Positions 21,133-33,500 of a stretch of 64,000 nt of DNA are shown in pieces (position 1 is the first letter of the stretch; every line of letters starts with the position of its first letter). Source of the DNA: Agarophyton chilense (taxonomy: Eukaryota > Rhodophyta > Florideophyceae > Gracilariales > Gracilariaceae); NCBI GenBank assembly GCA_030374765.1, contig JARGXX010000100.1:620001-684000 (forward strand), given 5' to 3'. The notes beneath the pieces were generated by a model. It ran no database searches and was not told where the DNA came from. It saw only the letters and a program-made list of their open reading frames with translations. A program made the translations under genes and the position numbers.

Positions 21133-21795
21133 TTAATCTTTGCGGCAGATTCTGTTGGTCAGATTAGAGACCGAATCGCGACGCTGTTCGGTTTCAAGGG
21201 AGAACAAGCTCGAGCGGCCATCGGCTATGTTCTCCAATACATTACGATTTTGATTTCCAATAGATACTACGATGATCTGTCCTTCAGACCTCTCTCGGAA
21301 CACCCTTGCCCGTCTCGTAGGGTCGCCGCCCAAGTTGCTTTCTCCAGTGCTGAACAGAACAATTTTCGAAGGTCTTTCGGATTCCACTCGCAGACGCCTG
21401 TCACAGTACACGATTGGTGCTGATAGCGAGGTAGCGGGGGATGCTCGGTAGGTTAAATCAAAGGCTTTGCGCAAGGCCATGGTCAGGTTTGACGTGGGTC
21501 CAAATATCACTCTATTGGAAGCGCCATACTCGATGGCCGCGACTTTTACGCCTGTTGTGGGGGAAAGGCTTGTGAGAATACTCTCAAAGTAACGCTTTTG
21601 TAGTATGAATTGTCTCTGGGTGATGTTACCACCCTCAAGACCGAAGCAAACGTCCACCGGGCATGGTCTGCGAGCTGTTCGCTCCACGACGTTAGGCACC
21701 GCGCTGATGCGCTCCGAAGCGCAGCCGGATGTCTGGCCCAAGACGCAAACGAGCCAGAAAGCAAAGCAGGGAGCCCACGTTGCCAACCACTTCAT
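21133..21795 (-). CDS. Secreted VWA-like protein with degenerate MIDAS, copy 2
   Basis: Counterpart of 6461-7123; the 220-aa protein is identical, including the lost metal site and the three sequons. I saw no base difference in the coding region, in contrast to the MIDAS-bearing gene. Confidence 0.82.
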   Translation of the reverse strand: MKWLATWAPCFAFWLVCVLGQTSGCASERISAVPNVVERTARRPCPVDVCFGLEGGNITQRQFILQKRYFESILTSLSPTTGVKVAAIEYGASNRVIFGPTSNLTMALRKAFDLTYRASPATSLSAPIVYCDRRLRVESERPSKIVLFSTGESNLGGDPTRRARVFRERSEGQIIVVSIGNQNRNVLENIADGRSSLFSLETEQRRDSVSNLTNRICRKD

Positions 21796-23062
21796 TGAAA
21801 TGAGCTGCAGTTGTGGAAGTGTGAGAACTCGCCCTCGAAAGAATTGAGTGCAAGGTAGATTGGGGAAACAGAAAAAAAGTCAGACAACAAACGACCTTCG
21901 ACTCTCCCCGACGGACTGAGAACAGTGCTATGTGCAAATAAGCTATTGCTGCCGTCTACTTGTCGTATGAGCCCGCCCGCAAACAGGGGGAAGCACGAGT
22001 GGAATTGGAACAGCAGAACGGGCTCGAACTGTAGACGAAGGTGGCTGGGATTCTTGCGGCGCCATCGTCGCCAGTATGACGAGGACCAGTTCGTGGGGTC
22101 TCAAGCTTTCCAGCAATGAACAGTGTGAGCATATATCCTTGTCGTCGTCCACTCGGATGCCAGCTTGCTATGTTTAAATTGGTATCCAACAGAGACGCAG
22201 GAAGCCATTGAAAGCAAGGGCATTCGCAGCATACATCTGCGGAGTTCTCGACAAAGCTCTTTCCTTTCTTTGCTTCTGATTACACTTTGCGAGTTTGCTG
22301 TATGGCAGATGCACGTTATGTTGCGTACTGCGAAGGAAGTGTGTACAAAAAGAGGCAAAAAAGCGACCCTTGTGTAATCTTGATGAGCGAAAGCATTGCA
22401 TTGCTGTGTGCCACAGCGCTCGTCAGCGGGCGTTCTTACCAGCTCTTTGCTGCAAGTTGAAGATGGAGTTCCACGTGGCCACGGCGCAGTGTGGCGACGT
22501 GTACGTCTTTGGCTTGCTGCCCCGCTTCCCTTCTCCGTGTAAGGGTTATCATCCCAACGCGCGCGCCTCCTGAGACACCCCGAGAAGCATTCGTCTTTTG
22601 CTGCTGAGTTGTATTCACAACCACAGGTGCACAGCCAACCTTTCATTTGCGCATTTGCACCTCTCCACGGCGTGTATCTTGTTGGAGCTCGTGCTGTACC
22701 ATCTCCGATAGCGCCTCAGCTGTCTCTCGTTCCCTGGATAGGGCCGTTGGAAACTTGAGATCCACGACAAGCCAATCGTCTTTCCCTGGAGTATCGTGAT
22801 CAGCAGCAGCCAGGACAAAAACTTTCAACAGCAGTACACGGTTCGAGTTTTAATTCCGTTCTTGTTTTTTACAGGACTTGTGTTCTCTGTGACGAAAGGG
22901 GCCTCGAAACACAGTCTCACTTTCATATTTCCTTCGTCACCGAAAACCGTTTTGCAACAGTACTCTTGAATCTATCCTACCATGAAAAAGGCGATCGTCC
23001 TTCCATGAAATATGGACGGCACTTCAATCCATTGATTTCGCTCACCCCCTTCCTCCACTTCC
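21796..23062. other. Divergent intergenic region, copy 2
   Basis: Counterpart of 7124-8390; practically identical and without a supported gene. Confidence 0.45.
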
Positions 23063-23070
23063 TATATATA
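23063..23070 (+). promoter_or_regulatory. TATA box of VWA gene, copy 2
   Basis: TATATATA 117 bases before the ATG at 23187, as in copy 1. Confidence 0.65.
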
Positions 23071-23186
23071 AGTCATTCGCCTGTTTTCACCACAACGCAA
23101 TCCCTTCATCTCATCCCAATTCGCTCACAAAGTCTCGAAACTCAGCTTTTGACCCCAGCAAGCCCTTCCTACATCACCGCCCAAAA

Positions 23187-23888
23187 ATGTTGGGTCTATT
23201 CTCCGCCTTTGCCCTCTTCTTCACGCTGGCGTCTTGTCTGTCTAACGAAGACGCCAAGCTCATGTACGAACACACAGTGAGGACCGCCACAGCCGAAGTC
23301 GCAAACCGTGGATGCAGCGTCAACGTGTGCTTTGCCGTCGACACCAGTGGGTCAGTCAGCTCGACCCAGTTTGGCCTTGAAAAGAACTTCCTCATTGATA
23401 TCACCTCCATCGTCGGAGCTGACAGTAGGTCCAAATTCGCCGCCGGACAGTACGGTTCCCAGACGTACAGGATCTCGTCTTTGACCGATAACGTCGAAAC
23501 CTTCAACTTGCGCGTGAGAAACGCACAATTCCAAAATGATCCAGCCACCTCAGTGGGTTCTGGTATTGTGTACTGCGACAGGCAGCTGAGGAGAGAGATG
23601 CGCCGCAACCCGCACTCAAATCATGCCAACAAGATGGTGGTGCTCGGTGATGGCAGGAACAATTTGGGAGGTGATCCAGTCCGTCGTGCCAACAATTTCC
23701 GGGAGAGGGCTCAAGGTGTTGTATCAACCGTCGGTATCGGGTACCAGGATACTTCAGTCCTGGCACAGATTGCTGGCTCTTCGACGCGAGTTTTTGCGAT
23801 TGATGATTATGTTGAGCTATCTTTTGTCATTGACGACCTTGTTTATGACATTTGCGGCATCGAGCTGAACACAGACGACAGCTTCTAA
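23187..23888 (+). CDS. Secreted VWA-domain protein with intact MIDAS, copy 2
   Basis: Counterpart of 8515-9216: 233 aa, signal peptide, MIDAS residues D52, S54, S56, T121 and D155 all preserved. Five base differences from copy 1 fall within 94 bases (matching 8811-8904 in copy 1) and the other ~600 coding bases are identical. Four are silent and one gives R116Q, next to the MIDAS Thr loop. Confidence 0.88.
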   Translation: MLGLFSAFALFFTLASCLSNEDAKLMYEHTVRTATAEVANRGCSVNVCFAVDTSGSVSSTQFGLEKNFLIDITSIVGADSRSKFAAGQYGSQTYRISSLTDNVETFNLRVRNAQFQNDPATSVGSGIVYCDRQLRREMRRNPHSNHANKMVVLGDGRNNLGGDPVRRANNFRERAQGVVSTVGIGYQDTSVLAQIAGSSTRVFAIDDYVELSFVIDDLVYDICGIELNTDDSF

Positions 23889-25924
23889 TTAGTAGTGCAC
23901 CTCCAGATCTTCCCACAAGATGGTACTATGATATATGATTAAAAATGGTCTCTGCCCTTTCCAGGAGAGAAATTGATGTGAAATCCAGAATTCCCTCTTT
24001 GAATAAGCTTTTTCACCCTCCCCCCCAACTGAACTTAGCCTCCCATGAAGAATCCATAAGTTCTTTGATCGTTCAATTATTCTTTCCTGAATGATTCGTT
24101 TTTACGTCTTCAGCTCAATTTCTATATTTCAGAGAAACTGTCATATCTATCTCATGAAGGTTTCAGTAAAAGTTCTGACATGCCTGCAAACTAGTCATAT
24201 ACATCTTGCACGGGCATCGGTGATGTATTATGGGCATTTCGGTACTTGCAAGTTTGTCGGAAATAGATTGTGTTTCAGCCTGCTGTGCTTGAAGTGGAAA
24301 AAATTTAGATTCCAAATTTAGTAAAAAATGACGGATTTACAAAGGGCGAGAGAGATTTGCGGAAGATAATGACCTTGACTTCGGGAAACTGCCCTCTGGC
24401 TGCTGCCTGAGAAGAAGCCCCGCCAGGCAGGCAGTGGGGCCTAGCATGAGCAAGGTGGCTTTGATGGATTAAAATACACTTGAACGCGGATAATTGTGTG
24501 TAGTGTTGACCTCAGTTCGTTTTCATCGACTATGTCTCTGTTCTCCGTTTTTTATATTGCTTCGCAGCACTTCTAAATTGTTCTAGATCTTAGACTGAGT
24601 GCAAGTGAGCGTAAAAGAGGCTGGCTAGATGAAAAAAATCCGATAGAATTTGATGACTGTTGATACTAACAGTCAGATCAGCAGTCCTTCCTTTATACTA
24701 AACAGGAGCATACGAGAGATTTAAAGTACGAACTTTGTGCTTTCGTAAACAAATACAAATACAAATAAAAAATAAACAGAGGTCACGTAAGCAATGTGAA
24801 AATGAGTTCGGCCATAATACACACATTCAGATACAATCAAAGTCACTGAGTGCCCTCCTAGACCGGTACGGGTGAAACAGGAAAGCTGTTTTTATGCATT
24901 AGAAACAGTTCTCCGATCAAAAACCTAGTAATTATATCGGCTCGGCTTTTTTGAGACGAAATGTGATAATTACCTAAATCTTTTTGATTGACAGCATCTA
25001 ATATGGGTGGTGCCTTAGTTCAATGCGTTACACTTTTCTCAATGCAAAGTCAGTCTTTGTTTACACACTTGCACCGAGATTGTCCTGGAATAGAGGAATC
25101 GGGTAGTCAAGTGCAAATCCCAGTTTTTTGAGCGCGTTCCCGATCCACGTAAGTTGTTTAATGCATTTCAAAATAGCATAGAACTGAGCTTTTGCTGTCG
25201 ACAGGGCTGACTATTTCTGGAGCTTCGAACTCCAAAACATAAAAACATCACCGATGGTGATCACATGACCGCCCCTAGATCGACGTTAGTCCAAATTGTG
25301 GGAAGATAGTTTGAGAACGTCCTAATCGTAAGAAACATCACATTGAGATGTACTCTGCCCGGATCGGGCAGTGATCACTAGAAAACAATTATGGTAGGCA
25401 GGTTGTTGAATAGCGTAGAAAAATGCGAGCAGAACTTGCCTTGGCAGTTCTGTGACCAGGCTGCAGCACAGCCGGTCATCTATAAAAGTGCAAGACAGCA
25501 GCCCCTGCCAGCCAGAAGTCTAGATAACCTCAATAAACTGAACTGGTCTACTTTCTAAGAAGTTATGGCCCATCCCGCGGTCTTTAGGCATCGTTTACAA
25601 CTGCAACTAACAACTGAAACAATTTATGAGTCACTTGTTGACATCTTGAAGTTTCGCATGCCTCTGTTGAAGACAGACAACTACTATTCCTAATCGAAGA
25701 AGCTGGAACTGATCTTACGTGCTATAAGAGTATGAGAATTTGTCACTGAGAAAAAGTCGATGACGAAACCGAAACAGGAAGGACAGAAAGTGCAATCAAA
25801 TTCACAAGAAGAGCAAACCACCTAGAAGGACCAACGAAAGAAGAACATTGTGCTGTTTTGTACTCTACTTTCTGTGGAAGAGTCCTGTGTGGCACCGGTC
25901 ATCGATAAACAGGAGCCGTCTGTT
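23889..25924. other. Unassigned interval, copy 2
   Basis: Counterpart of 9217-11254; no gene. The divergence from copy 1 rises after about 25020. Confidence 0.4.
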
Positions 25925-26195
25925 TGTTGGAATCACAGCTGCCCTCAGTCTCTCTCTCGCTCTGGGAGAGAGTTGTGTGGGAACTTGGGAGATCGGCGCA
26001 GCGCACAGGGCAAATCCGACAGGGAAGAATTGTCAGCGATCGGGGAACCGGTGTCGTCGTTCGTTGCTGTCCCCCGCGCTCGCCGCGAACCGGCGAGCGC
26101 GTTCTGGAGTTTTTATTGTCGGCTGATAGAGCGCTGCCGCTGCGATCTCCGCTAGTAAGCTACGTAAGTTCGAGGCTTATGTCAGCCATTCAACA
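25925..26195 (+). repeat. Candidate LTR, copy 2
   Basis: Counterpart of 11255-11525 with the same TGTTGG...TTCAACA ends but several base differences, about 2% by eye. Confidence 0.35.
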
Positions 26196-26406
26196 CCCCC
26201 CCAGTTGGCTGAAGTATAGAGCCAAACAAGTAAATGTATACCTTAGGGTAGGTGTTATAACAGAAATGAAAAGACCGAGCGGAGTAGCGGGGATGTTTTC
26301 CAATACGACGCAAGATTTCCGAGTTCGATTCTCGGAGTAAGCTCGACGAAATGAGACTGTTAAGCGACTAGGAGCGGACGTGAAATTAGCGTCGGTATCA
26401 AACGAC

Positions 26407-27379
26407 TACAAGTAGCGCACCAGCTAGAGTTCGTAGAGTTCTATAGCCAGAGAACCGACGAAGAGAGAAAGAGGGCCAAGACCAGAAGTAAAGCGGAACA
26501 CTCTTAGGAGTAGTCCAAGGACAGAAGAATCTGATTTGGGTACCAAATGACGACGTAAGACTCAAACTCCGAATTCTTATTGCAGCGCACGCAGACCATG
26601 GTGGACACCGCAGCTGCAGAGTCACTCTGGCTACAGCATGAACTCATTTCTATTGCGACCGCTTGAAAGAAGACGTTAAAGAGTTTGTCTGTTCATGTCT
26701 TCATTGTTTGTGTACTCAGTCAGGCGAGATCGTTCCACGTCCTTTCGGTCACGAACTAAACGCAAGTTGTTCCTAACGCTCTACTTCATTTCGGTTTCTG
26801 TTTCATGTCGAAAGGTGTGCATATCTACTTGTACCTTTTAGTTCTGAAGGACGACCACAGCGGCTATGTGTGGCTGACATCTACCAAAAAAGCAACCGCA
26901 GAGGTCGTTTCTGAAGTACTCATTCGTTGGTCGCGGCTTTTGGTGTGGTCTACCAGTGGATCTCAGATCGTGGATCCCATTTCAAGAATGAGCTTGTCCG
27001 ATGGCTCAAGGAAAAACCCAAATCAGCCCATCAATTTACCTTGGCCTACTCTCCCTGGTCCAATGGAACAGTGGAGGTAGTTAACAGGGAGCTTCTACGG
27101 GCAATGCGTGCTCTAATCTCCGAATACCATCTGAAGCATAATTTCTGGCCGAAAGTAACCCCAGTAGTACAATCGATTCTCAATAATTCTATTTTGGATC
27201 GCCAAGCCGATCGATGTCCTCTCACTTCATTCGCAGGGCTGTCACAAGACACATCTCTGCGTGAGATTATCCGCAACATTGATGGCAACGTGCAGCTGCA
27301 AAGTGTGAATTTTATGAACCCAACACAGAGACATGACATTAGAAATCTCTTAACGGCCTTAGAAACGATGCAAAAATAA
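26407..27379 (+). pseudogene. Ty3/gypsy integrase fragment
   Basis: Begins exactly where homology to copy 1 ends. In order: an HHCC zinc finger (AAHADHGGH ... CSCLHC) at about 26575-26710; the first catalytic Asp in LVLKDDHSGYVWL near 26845; and, after a frameshift, the second Asp in WISDRGSHF and the Glu in SNGTVEVVNREL, spaced D-35-E. The last open stretch is 26927-27379. No protease, reverse transcriptase or RNase H precedes it, so it is a fragment of pol. This integrase type is that of chromovirus-like gypsy elements. Confidence 0.85.
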
Positions 27380-27544
27380 ACAGCAGCAAGTACAAGCAAG
27401 AAGCGTGAGAAGGCTGTTGCACGGCACAATCAGAAAACGAGCGTTTATCCCGTGAGTTTCGCTGAATGGGACTACTTCGTGCGAGGCGTCACCCCTCATG
27501 AACGCTCTCGAAAGCATGCGTTTGGGTTAATTAGTACCTCTTGC

Positions 27545-27728
27545 TGTTAATATCCGTGCACCCCATGCAAGGCGAAGGGGCAGCACCACCCACGCATCAT
27601 TACTTGTACACTGCGCCTTGCTCCGCAGCTTGCACTGAAACAAATAAAATGCACGGCCGCTGAAAGTGGTCACACCCACCATCAGAGAGGCCAACGACGG
27701 GAGGCTCCAGCGCTCCAGTTCCAACATG
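27545..27728 (+). repeat. 5' LTR of copia element
   Basis: 184 bp, TGTTAATATCCGTGCACC ... TTCCAACA, followed at once by TGGTAGCATTTG, which matches 7 of the first 8 bases of the usual initiator-Met primer-binding site TGGTATCAGAGC. Contains AATAAA near 27641. Confidence 0.8.
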
Positions 27729-29349
27729 GTAGCATTTGCCCGGGTCTACGCATCACTGCAGCGCCCCTATGGGCTGCCTTGCGGCTCGCCTCCGGACGCA
27801 TCCTCGACCTAATACTTCCGCGCCTCCTCGTTCTTCAGGCCTCTGCACTTCGTTAAAGCTTTCAGCCTCCGCACACCCTCAACTTTTGGCTTCTGCGCTT
27901 CATTGACGTACGACTTTCACGCTTCCTCGTTCTTCCGGCCTCCGAAATTTGTAAGAGCTTTCGGCCTCCTCAAATCCTCGGTCTTCGGCCCCTGCGCTTC
28001 ACCCATTTACGACTTTTGGGCTTCCTTGGCATTTAGACCTTCGCACTTTGTAAGAACTTTCAGCTTCCGCGCTGCATCAGCCTTCCGGCCTCTGCACTTT
28101 GTAAGATCTTTCGGCTTTCCCGCTTCCTCAACCTCTGTCTTCAGCGTTTCTTGGCATTGGGCCTCCGTGCATCTTCGGCTTTCGGCCTCATCGCTTCTTT
28201 GGCATTTGACCTCTGAATGTTTTCAGATTTACGCCCTCCACGCTTCATCTATTCTTTGGCTTGCGCTTTTCTTCTGCACCTTGGGTCCTCTGCTTGCATT
28301 TCGCCTCCGCGCATCGGTTTCATAGCTTGGGCCTTTGCTCTGCGCCTTGGTTGCTTGGATTGCATTTCATCCCCGCGCATCGGTTACTTGGATCGCGCCT
28401 CTCTTCTGGGCCTTGGATGCTTGTCTTTCGAATTTCTCGGTTCGAGGTTTGACCACTTGGGGCTATCGCAGTTCTACGGATCTAAAGTGTTATCTTTCTC
28501 TCGAGAAAGAGATGAATTCAATCAACAACATATCGCCCTGTCCTTAAAGGTCGAGAAGCTTCCTACACTTGAAAGGTTGACAATGAAGTCCCTCAGTCCC
28601 CACGGGAAGCTGCGAGGAGATATGAATTAGAGGTAGTGAGAAGTTGCACGTGTCTCTGTTAACGGGCTCCGCAACCGGACTGCTGAAAGATGCTTACATA
28701 AGTCATGTAACATCATCCAGGTACCCACACAATCAAAAAGGTTACCTGAGGCACCATGGACTTTGATGGGAGTGTGTGAATGTCATGCTGAGAACCGGGT
28801 CGAAAATCGATGGGGGACTTGAACTGATCCGCCTGGGATGCATCACACTGGATAAATAGCTCTGCGAGGGTGTTCTCTGCGGACCTTCGGTAATAGGGTT
28901 TCTCATCGTTCAGTCTCAATCACAAAAAATCGTTGGAGCGTAGAGAGAAATTTGTTTTCTTTCGAAGGTCGAGTCTTTGTGGTGCGGAGTTCGCTGCTTA
29001 TTTGCGGGGACCTGTACTGCATCGATCGCCTAGCTCCCGGGATTGGGCTAGGGTCACCTTAAATTTTAATTACTCTCTTTATCCGTAGGATAAGGGCGAA
29101 GTTGAAGTCAAAGAAGAAGAGATTGAAGTCAAAGAAGAAGAAGTTGCAGTCAAAGAAGAAGAAGTTGAAGACATAGAAGTAGAAAAAAACATCGCTACTT
29201 AGGAAGTCGCGGACTCCTTTCCCACTCAGGCAGGTTGATTACGCGGACCGGTTTCTCGCTCAAGCAGGTTAACCTTGTGGACACCTTTCCCGCTAAGTAG
29301 GTAGATCTTATGTTCACATCTACAAAGTATTTCGGGTGCTCAAGAGGCT
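27729..29349 (+). repeat. Long repetitive leader of copia element
   Basis: About 27790-28440 is a degenerate C/T-rich tandem repeat with recurring words such as TTCGGCCTCCGCGCTTC, CTTTGTAAGA and CTTGGCATTT. Its frames read repeats of FRPxxFVRxF, but nothing suggests a real protein. About 29098-29187 holds a 21-bp unit (TTGAAGTCAAAGAAGAAGAAG) about 3.5 times, which would code for VKEEEVE repeats. No other gene seen. Confidence 0.6.
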
Positions 29350-30110
29350 CTATTTGGAAAGCTACCGAAGCTCAAGGTGCCCACAGACTATATTCTATGG
29401 CGCCGTCGTCTTCTAGCGTATTTTAGCCGGGACGACCTTTTTCTCAGCGGTTTGGATCCTTGCCCCGAAGGATTCAATCTCAGTAACCGTGCAATGATAT
29501 CTTGGTTCGAGAAGTCCGTGAAATCCAAGACTACCATCATATTGTGCCTCGGTGATTCCGCCCTTGCTCTCGTCCGTATCTTTGTGGATGATGAAGACAA
29601 AACCGCCGAGGACCTTTGGAGTGAACAGCAGCGAGTGTATAACACATCCAATACACCAACTGTTCAGAACATCCGTCATCGCTTAGACACTCTCGTTTGC
29701 AGAGATAGTGAACTCTGGAACAATCTTGTGTTTAAGTTCTTGGAAATTAATAGGGATCTTGCAACCTTTGACGAAGAGCTTTCGGACAAATAAAACGTTT
29801 CAAAGCTCATCCGAAGTCTTCCAAACTCTTTCGCCCCTTTGGCCATGTTGTCCAACCTCACAAAAGCCAGTTTCGACTCAATTGTAAATTCTGTCGAAGC
29901 CATGGTGGCTCGCCGTAAGAACCCGAACAGCCCGGAACAATCTTCCACCAGTACGCCCTCTTCGTTAAAAACAAACTAAGGCATAAACGACAAGAAGGAA
30001 TGGACGCAGACGACGTACCTGTCGAAACAAAATATCCTCCGACACGGATCGCGGCGACACCAACTGCTACTACTGCGGTCATCGCGGTCCCTACGATCGA
30101 GACTGCTACA
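29350..30110 (+). pseudogene. Copia gag with zinc-knuckle remnant
   Basis: Starts around PKLKVPTDYILWRRRLLAY, typical of UBN2-type copia gag (binding, then a tryptophan-bearing helix), and continues through RHRLDTLV and LATFDEELS to a TAA at 29791, then in the same frame to 29978. A frame-shifted CYYCGHRGPYDRDC at 30065-30106 has CCHC spacing with the His replaced by Pro. A dead gag. Confidence 0.85.
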
Positions 30111-30406
30111 ACCGAAAAAGAGAAGAATAAAACGACAAACATAATTCTCGCAGATCTGACCGTTAACAATATAGTTCGAAAAAAGGTGTTAACGGTAGCT
30201 CGCAGTACCGACTACAACACAACCAAGGTGTAAAACGTCAATTCAACTGGATTTCACGCCTTGCACCGAGGGGGAATTGAAATGGAGGAAAAAACTTTAA
30301 CCCCCGATCGTACGTGCAGCAGAGAGATGATGATCCTCCGCTTTCATCTCCATACAACTGCAATTTGGCAAAGTAAATCAGTCGCATTGCGTTACTTCTC
30401 CAACAT

Positions 30407-31935
30407 AAAGTTGGTTCGGTCTACATCGACTCTGGCGCAACCCACAACTTCTTCCATTCGCGTAGGTTCTTTATCCGCTACGAGCGAGTGAAAACTGAGC
30501 TCGTAAAAGTCGCCTCTGGCACTGCTCGTCTTGTCGGGAAAGGCCACGTATGGATACCTCTCGACAATGGTACAGTCGTTGAAGCCTATTACGCACCCTA
30601 TTTCGAGGCTAACATTCTATCCGTTGGTGTCCTTGGCGTTGATTTTATGGTGTTATACACTTCGACATTACCATACTATAATGGATGCTTCATTACGGAC
30701 AACCATCGTAAGTCTGAAGTCATCTGGGAGACAAAAATTCACAAACGGCTCTTCACTATGAATCTAACTCTCCATTAAAGGACAAACAGACAATGATGAT
30801 CAATGCTAGCAACACCAAACAGGAACTTGCTTTGAAAAGGCATGGACGCATTGGTCACCTGCACCCTACGGGATACCAAAATCTCTCAAGGGCTCTCTAA
30901 TCTGTTCCATCTTTTCAACGCTCCATCCTCGAGTCCCTAAGCTGCATTCCTTGCCTAACGGGTAAAATAAAACGGAAGCCACTCGTTCCTAAACCCAATT
31001 CCGTGACAACATCTAACGCACTGGATCTGATACACATGGATGTATCTGAAAAGATTTCGCCTTCCTTATCGGAGGCGATCTTTGCGATCGCAATCCTCGT
31101 CGACAGCATATCGAAGTCTCATGTTTTATTCACGAAGGACAAGAGCGGTAAAACTATTCGCAAGAACATATAATGGTACAAACGCCGAGTAGGGTTGGAG
31201 CTTAACAACTTCTTTCGCTTTAAAAAAAGTTCGTCTTGACGGGGCAGACGAACACAAGAGTGAAGATTTGCAAAGATTTTTGCTTCAAAAGCGGCATCAA
31301 CCTGGATTACTCCCCCGCATACGCCTCTGAAAGCAACGGTGCAGCCGAATGGCTCATTCAAGAACAGTAGACCAGGCCTCGCGTGCTCCTATTCCCAAGC
31401 AAGTTACCAATATCCATCTGGACTGAAGCCATGATCCACGCGAAGTGGCTCCAAAATGGAGCTCCGTCCTCGAGGATACAGGAAAAATTCCAATGCGCGA
31501 GCTGGACCCAACATGCACAATCGATTTTTCTCACATTCTCGATATTGGACAACCTGGTTATGATTTTTTGTACCGCTCAAAGTGAGTGGCAAACCAAAAT
31601 TTCCTCCCACGTTCCATATTTGCGTACTTTGTTGGAATGCAAATTGAAATAGCACTTCTTCATGTGTTTGTCGCGTAGAAGAACTCGGTTATCACTTGTC
31701 GCAGCATGGACTTAAAAAGCGTCAATTCCTCCCCACTTCCCAGTATATCTACTCTTCTGGGAGGAGAAACAAGACAAAAAGAGACCAAGAACACAGAAAT
31801 TTTCGAAAACGAATTGGACTGTCCTGACATGGAAAAACATCTGATCAAGGCATTCACCACCATGACGCACAGCGTCCCCAATGTTTGGATCTCCAAGAAA
31901 ACTCTAGACGACCCCTTGGTTCCGAGAAGCTTCAA
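30407..31935 (+). pseudogene. Copia protease and integrase region
   Basis: Retroviral-type aspartic protease with IDSGATHNF at about 30425-30452, open to 30778. Then the pre-integrase zinc motif (GHLHP ... CIPC) at about 30850-30960 and LIHMDV with the first integrase Asp near 31035. Beyond that the integrase core is shattered by frameshifts and stops; the second Asp and the Glu could not be placed with confidence. Confidence 0.8.
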
Positions 31936-31939
31936 ATAA

Positions 31940-33500
31940 GCCTACACGGATAGAAACTGGCGCAAAACCATTGATCGTGAAATGAATGCGCTCATCGATC
32001 GTAAAACATGGGGACTAATTCCACGTAAATATTGGATTAAGCCAGTTCCTTACACTTGAGTGTTCAAGGAGAAGATGCTCGATGCGATCGGGAAGAAATC
32101 TCTGAAGAAGGCACGCTGCTGTCTACGGGGGGACAAGTAGAAGCCGTTTATTGATTTTGATCCTTTGAACACATACGCTCCTGTGGCCTGTTATGAAGCC
32201 CTTCACATTTTGCTTGCCTTTGCCACTGCACACGATTTTGTTGTAGAATGCGCAGACATTTCAAACGCATACTTGTACGGCAAACTGGATATGTCGGTCA
32301 TCATGAAACAGCCAACAATTTTGTCTGGAGTACTCGAAAAGCCAGATCACGTATGTACACTGCCCAACTCTCTGTATGGAGCAGTACAGTCTGGCATGAT
32401 ATGGGGCTCTCTCTTCTCAGAAACTGTCCTTTCATGGAACTTTGTGACATCTGCATTAGACTCGAGAGTATTCATGTTCTAGAAACAAGAAAATTTCGTT
32501 ATCCTGGCTTTTATCGTTGACGATTGTGCATTCGCTTTAAAAAGCTCTGAGCTTCTTAGTTACTTCAAAGAGAAATTTTCTGCAACTTTCGATGTCAGAT
32601 TATATGGGGAACTCAACGTATTCATCGGATGGATCATTCAGCGCTCTCCCCTCGGCATCAAGTTCTCCAAGTATGGATACGCTCTGCAACTACTCAAGAA
32701 GTTTGACGTGTAGCATTCCAACCCAGTTGGATCACCTTTAGCAACTGCAGCAGACCTGCTGCCAACCAAGTAAGACGAGAACGTACTCTTCGAAAGCGAT
32801 CATGCTAACAATCGCTCTGGAATCGTTGGACTTCTCTACATTGCGATCTCCACTCGCCTAGATCTTTCCAATCCCCTTTGGGCTCTTTCAAGACTTTTGC
32901 ACAACCTTTGTGAACGACATTACTCCGTACTGAAACTAGTTTTCCGATACGTGGTAGGTACTATTAACCATGGCCTTCATTTCCCGTTTGGGTGTTCCAT
33001 TTCGCCCGCTTCTCTTCGTGCTTTCGCTTACGCCCATTGGGGTGGATATAATCGGACAAGGAGATCTACATCTGGGTACTTAATAGTCGTCAACGACGCA
33101 TCAATATTGTGAAAGTCGAAGCGACAAACTGTGAATGCACTCTCTCGGCTAATGCGGAATATGTCGGGCTTTCTACATGTGCAAAGAATTTATTTGGATA
33201 AGGAAACTATTTTGAGAATTTGCAAACCATCAGTTTTGGAGCGAAGAATTGTGGTAGGAGGCTACCAAGGTCCTGATTGCAGCTCGGCTCCTGTGTCTTT
33301 AACCACCAACCCACATATATCGGGTCGAAATAAGTATACTGAATTGAATATGCACCATGTGAGATAGTTATCTTGCATAGGAGTTGTTGAACTCGAACAT
33401 ACTCCCAGGAGTATACAGATCGCTGATATACTGACAAAGTGTGCGTCCCTCCAAGATGAAAAGAAGATGATCGACTTGATGAAACTTGACTGGTTCTGGT
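31940..33500 (+). pseudogene. Copia reverse transcriptase and RNase H
   Basis: RVT_2-type reverse transcriptase: REMNALIDRKTWGLIP, then NTYAPVACYEALHILLA, ADISNAYLYGKL, and FIVDDCAFA for the catalytic YVDD (near 32515). RNase H follows with RRSTSGYL near 33060 and ends in ADILTKCASLQD near 33430, the usual copia end. At least seven stops, with frames otherwise mostly conserved. Confidence 0.88.

Larger units (their letters stand above)
14668..26406. repeat. Segmental duplication, copy 2
   Basis: Direct repeat of 1-11736, starting 14667 bp downstream. The secreted protein genes are intact in both copies, while the transposon fragments are broken at the same places in both, so the breaks predate the duplication. 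One new break is specific to copy 2: a base change creates a TAA in the gag fragment near 15115. Confidence 0.97.
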
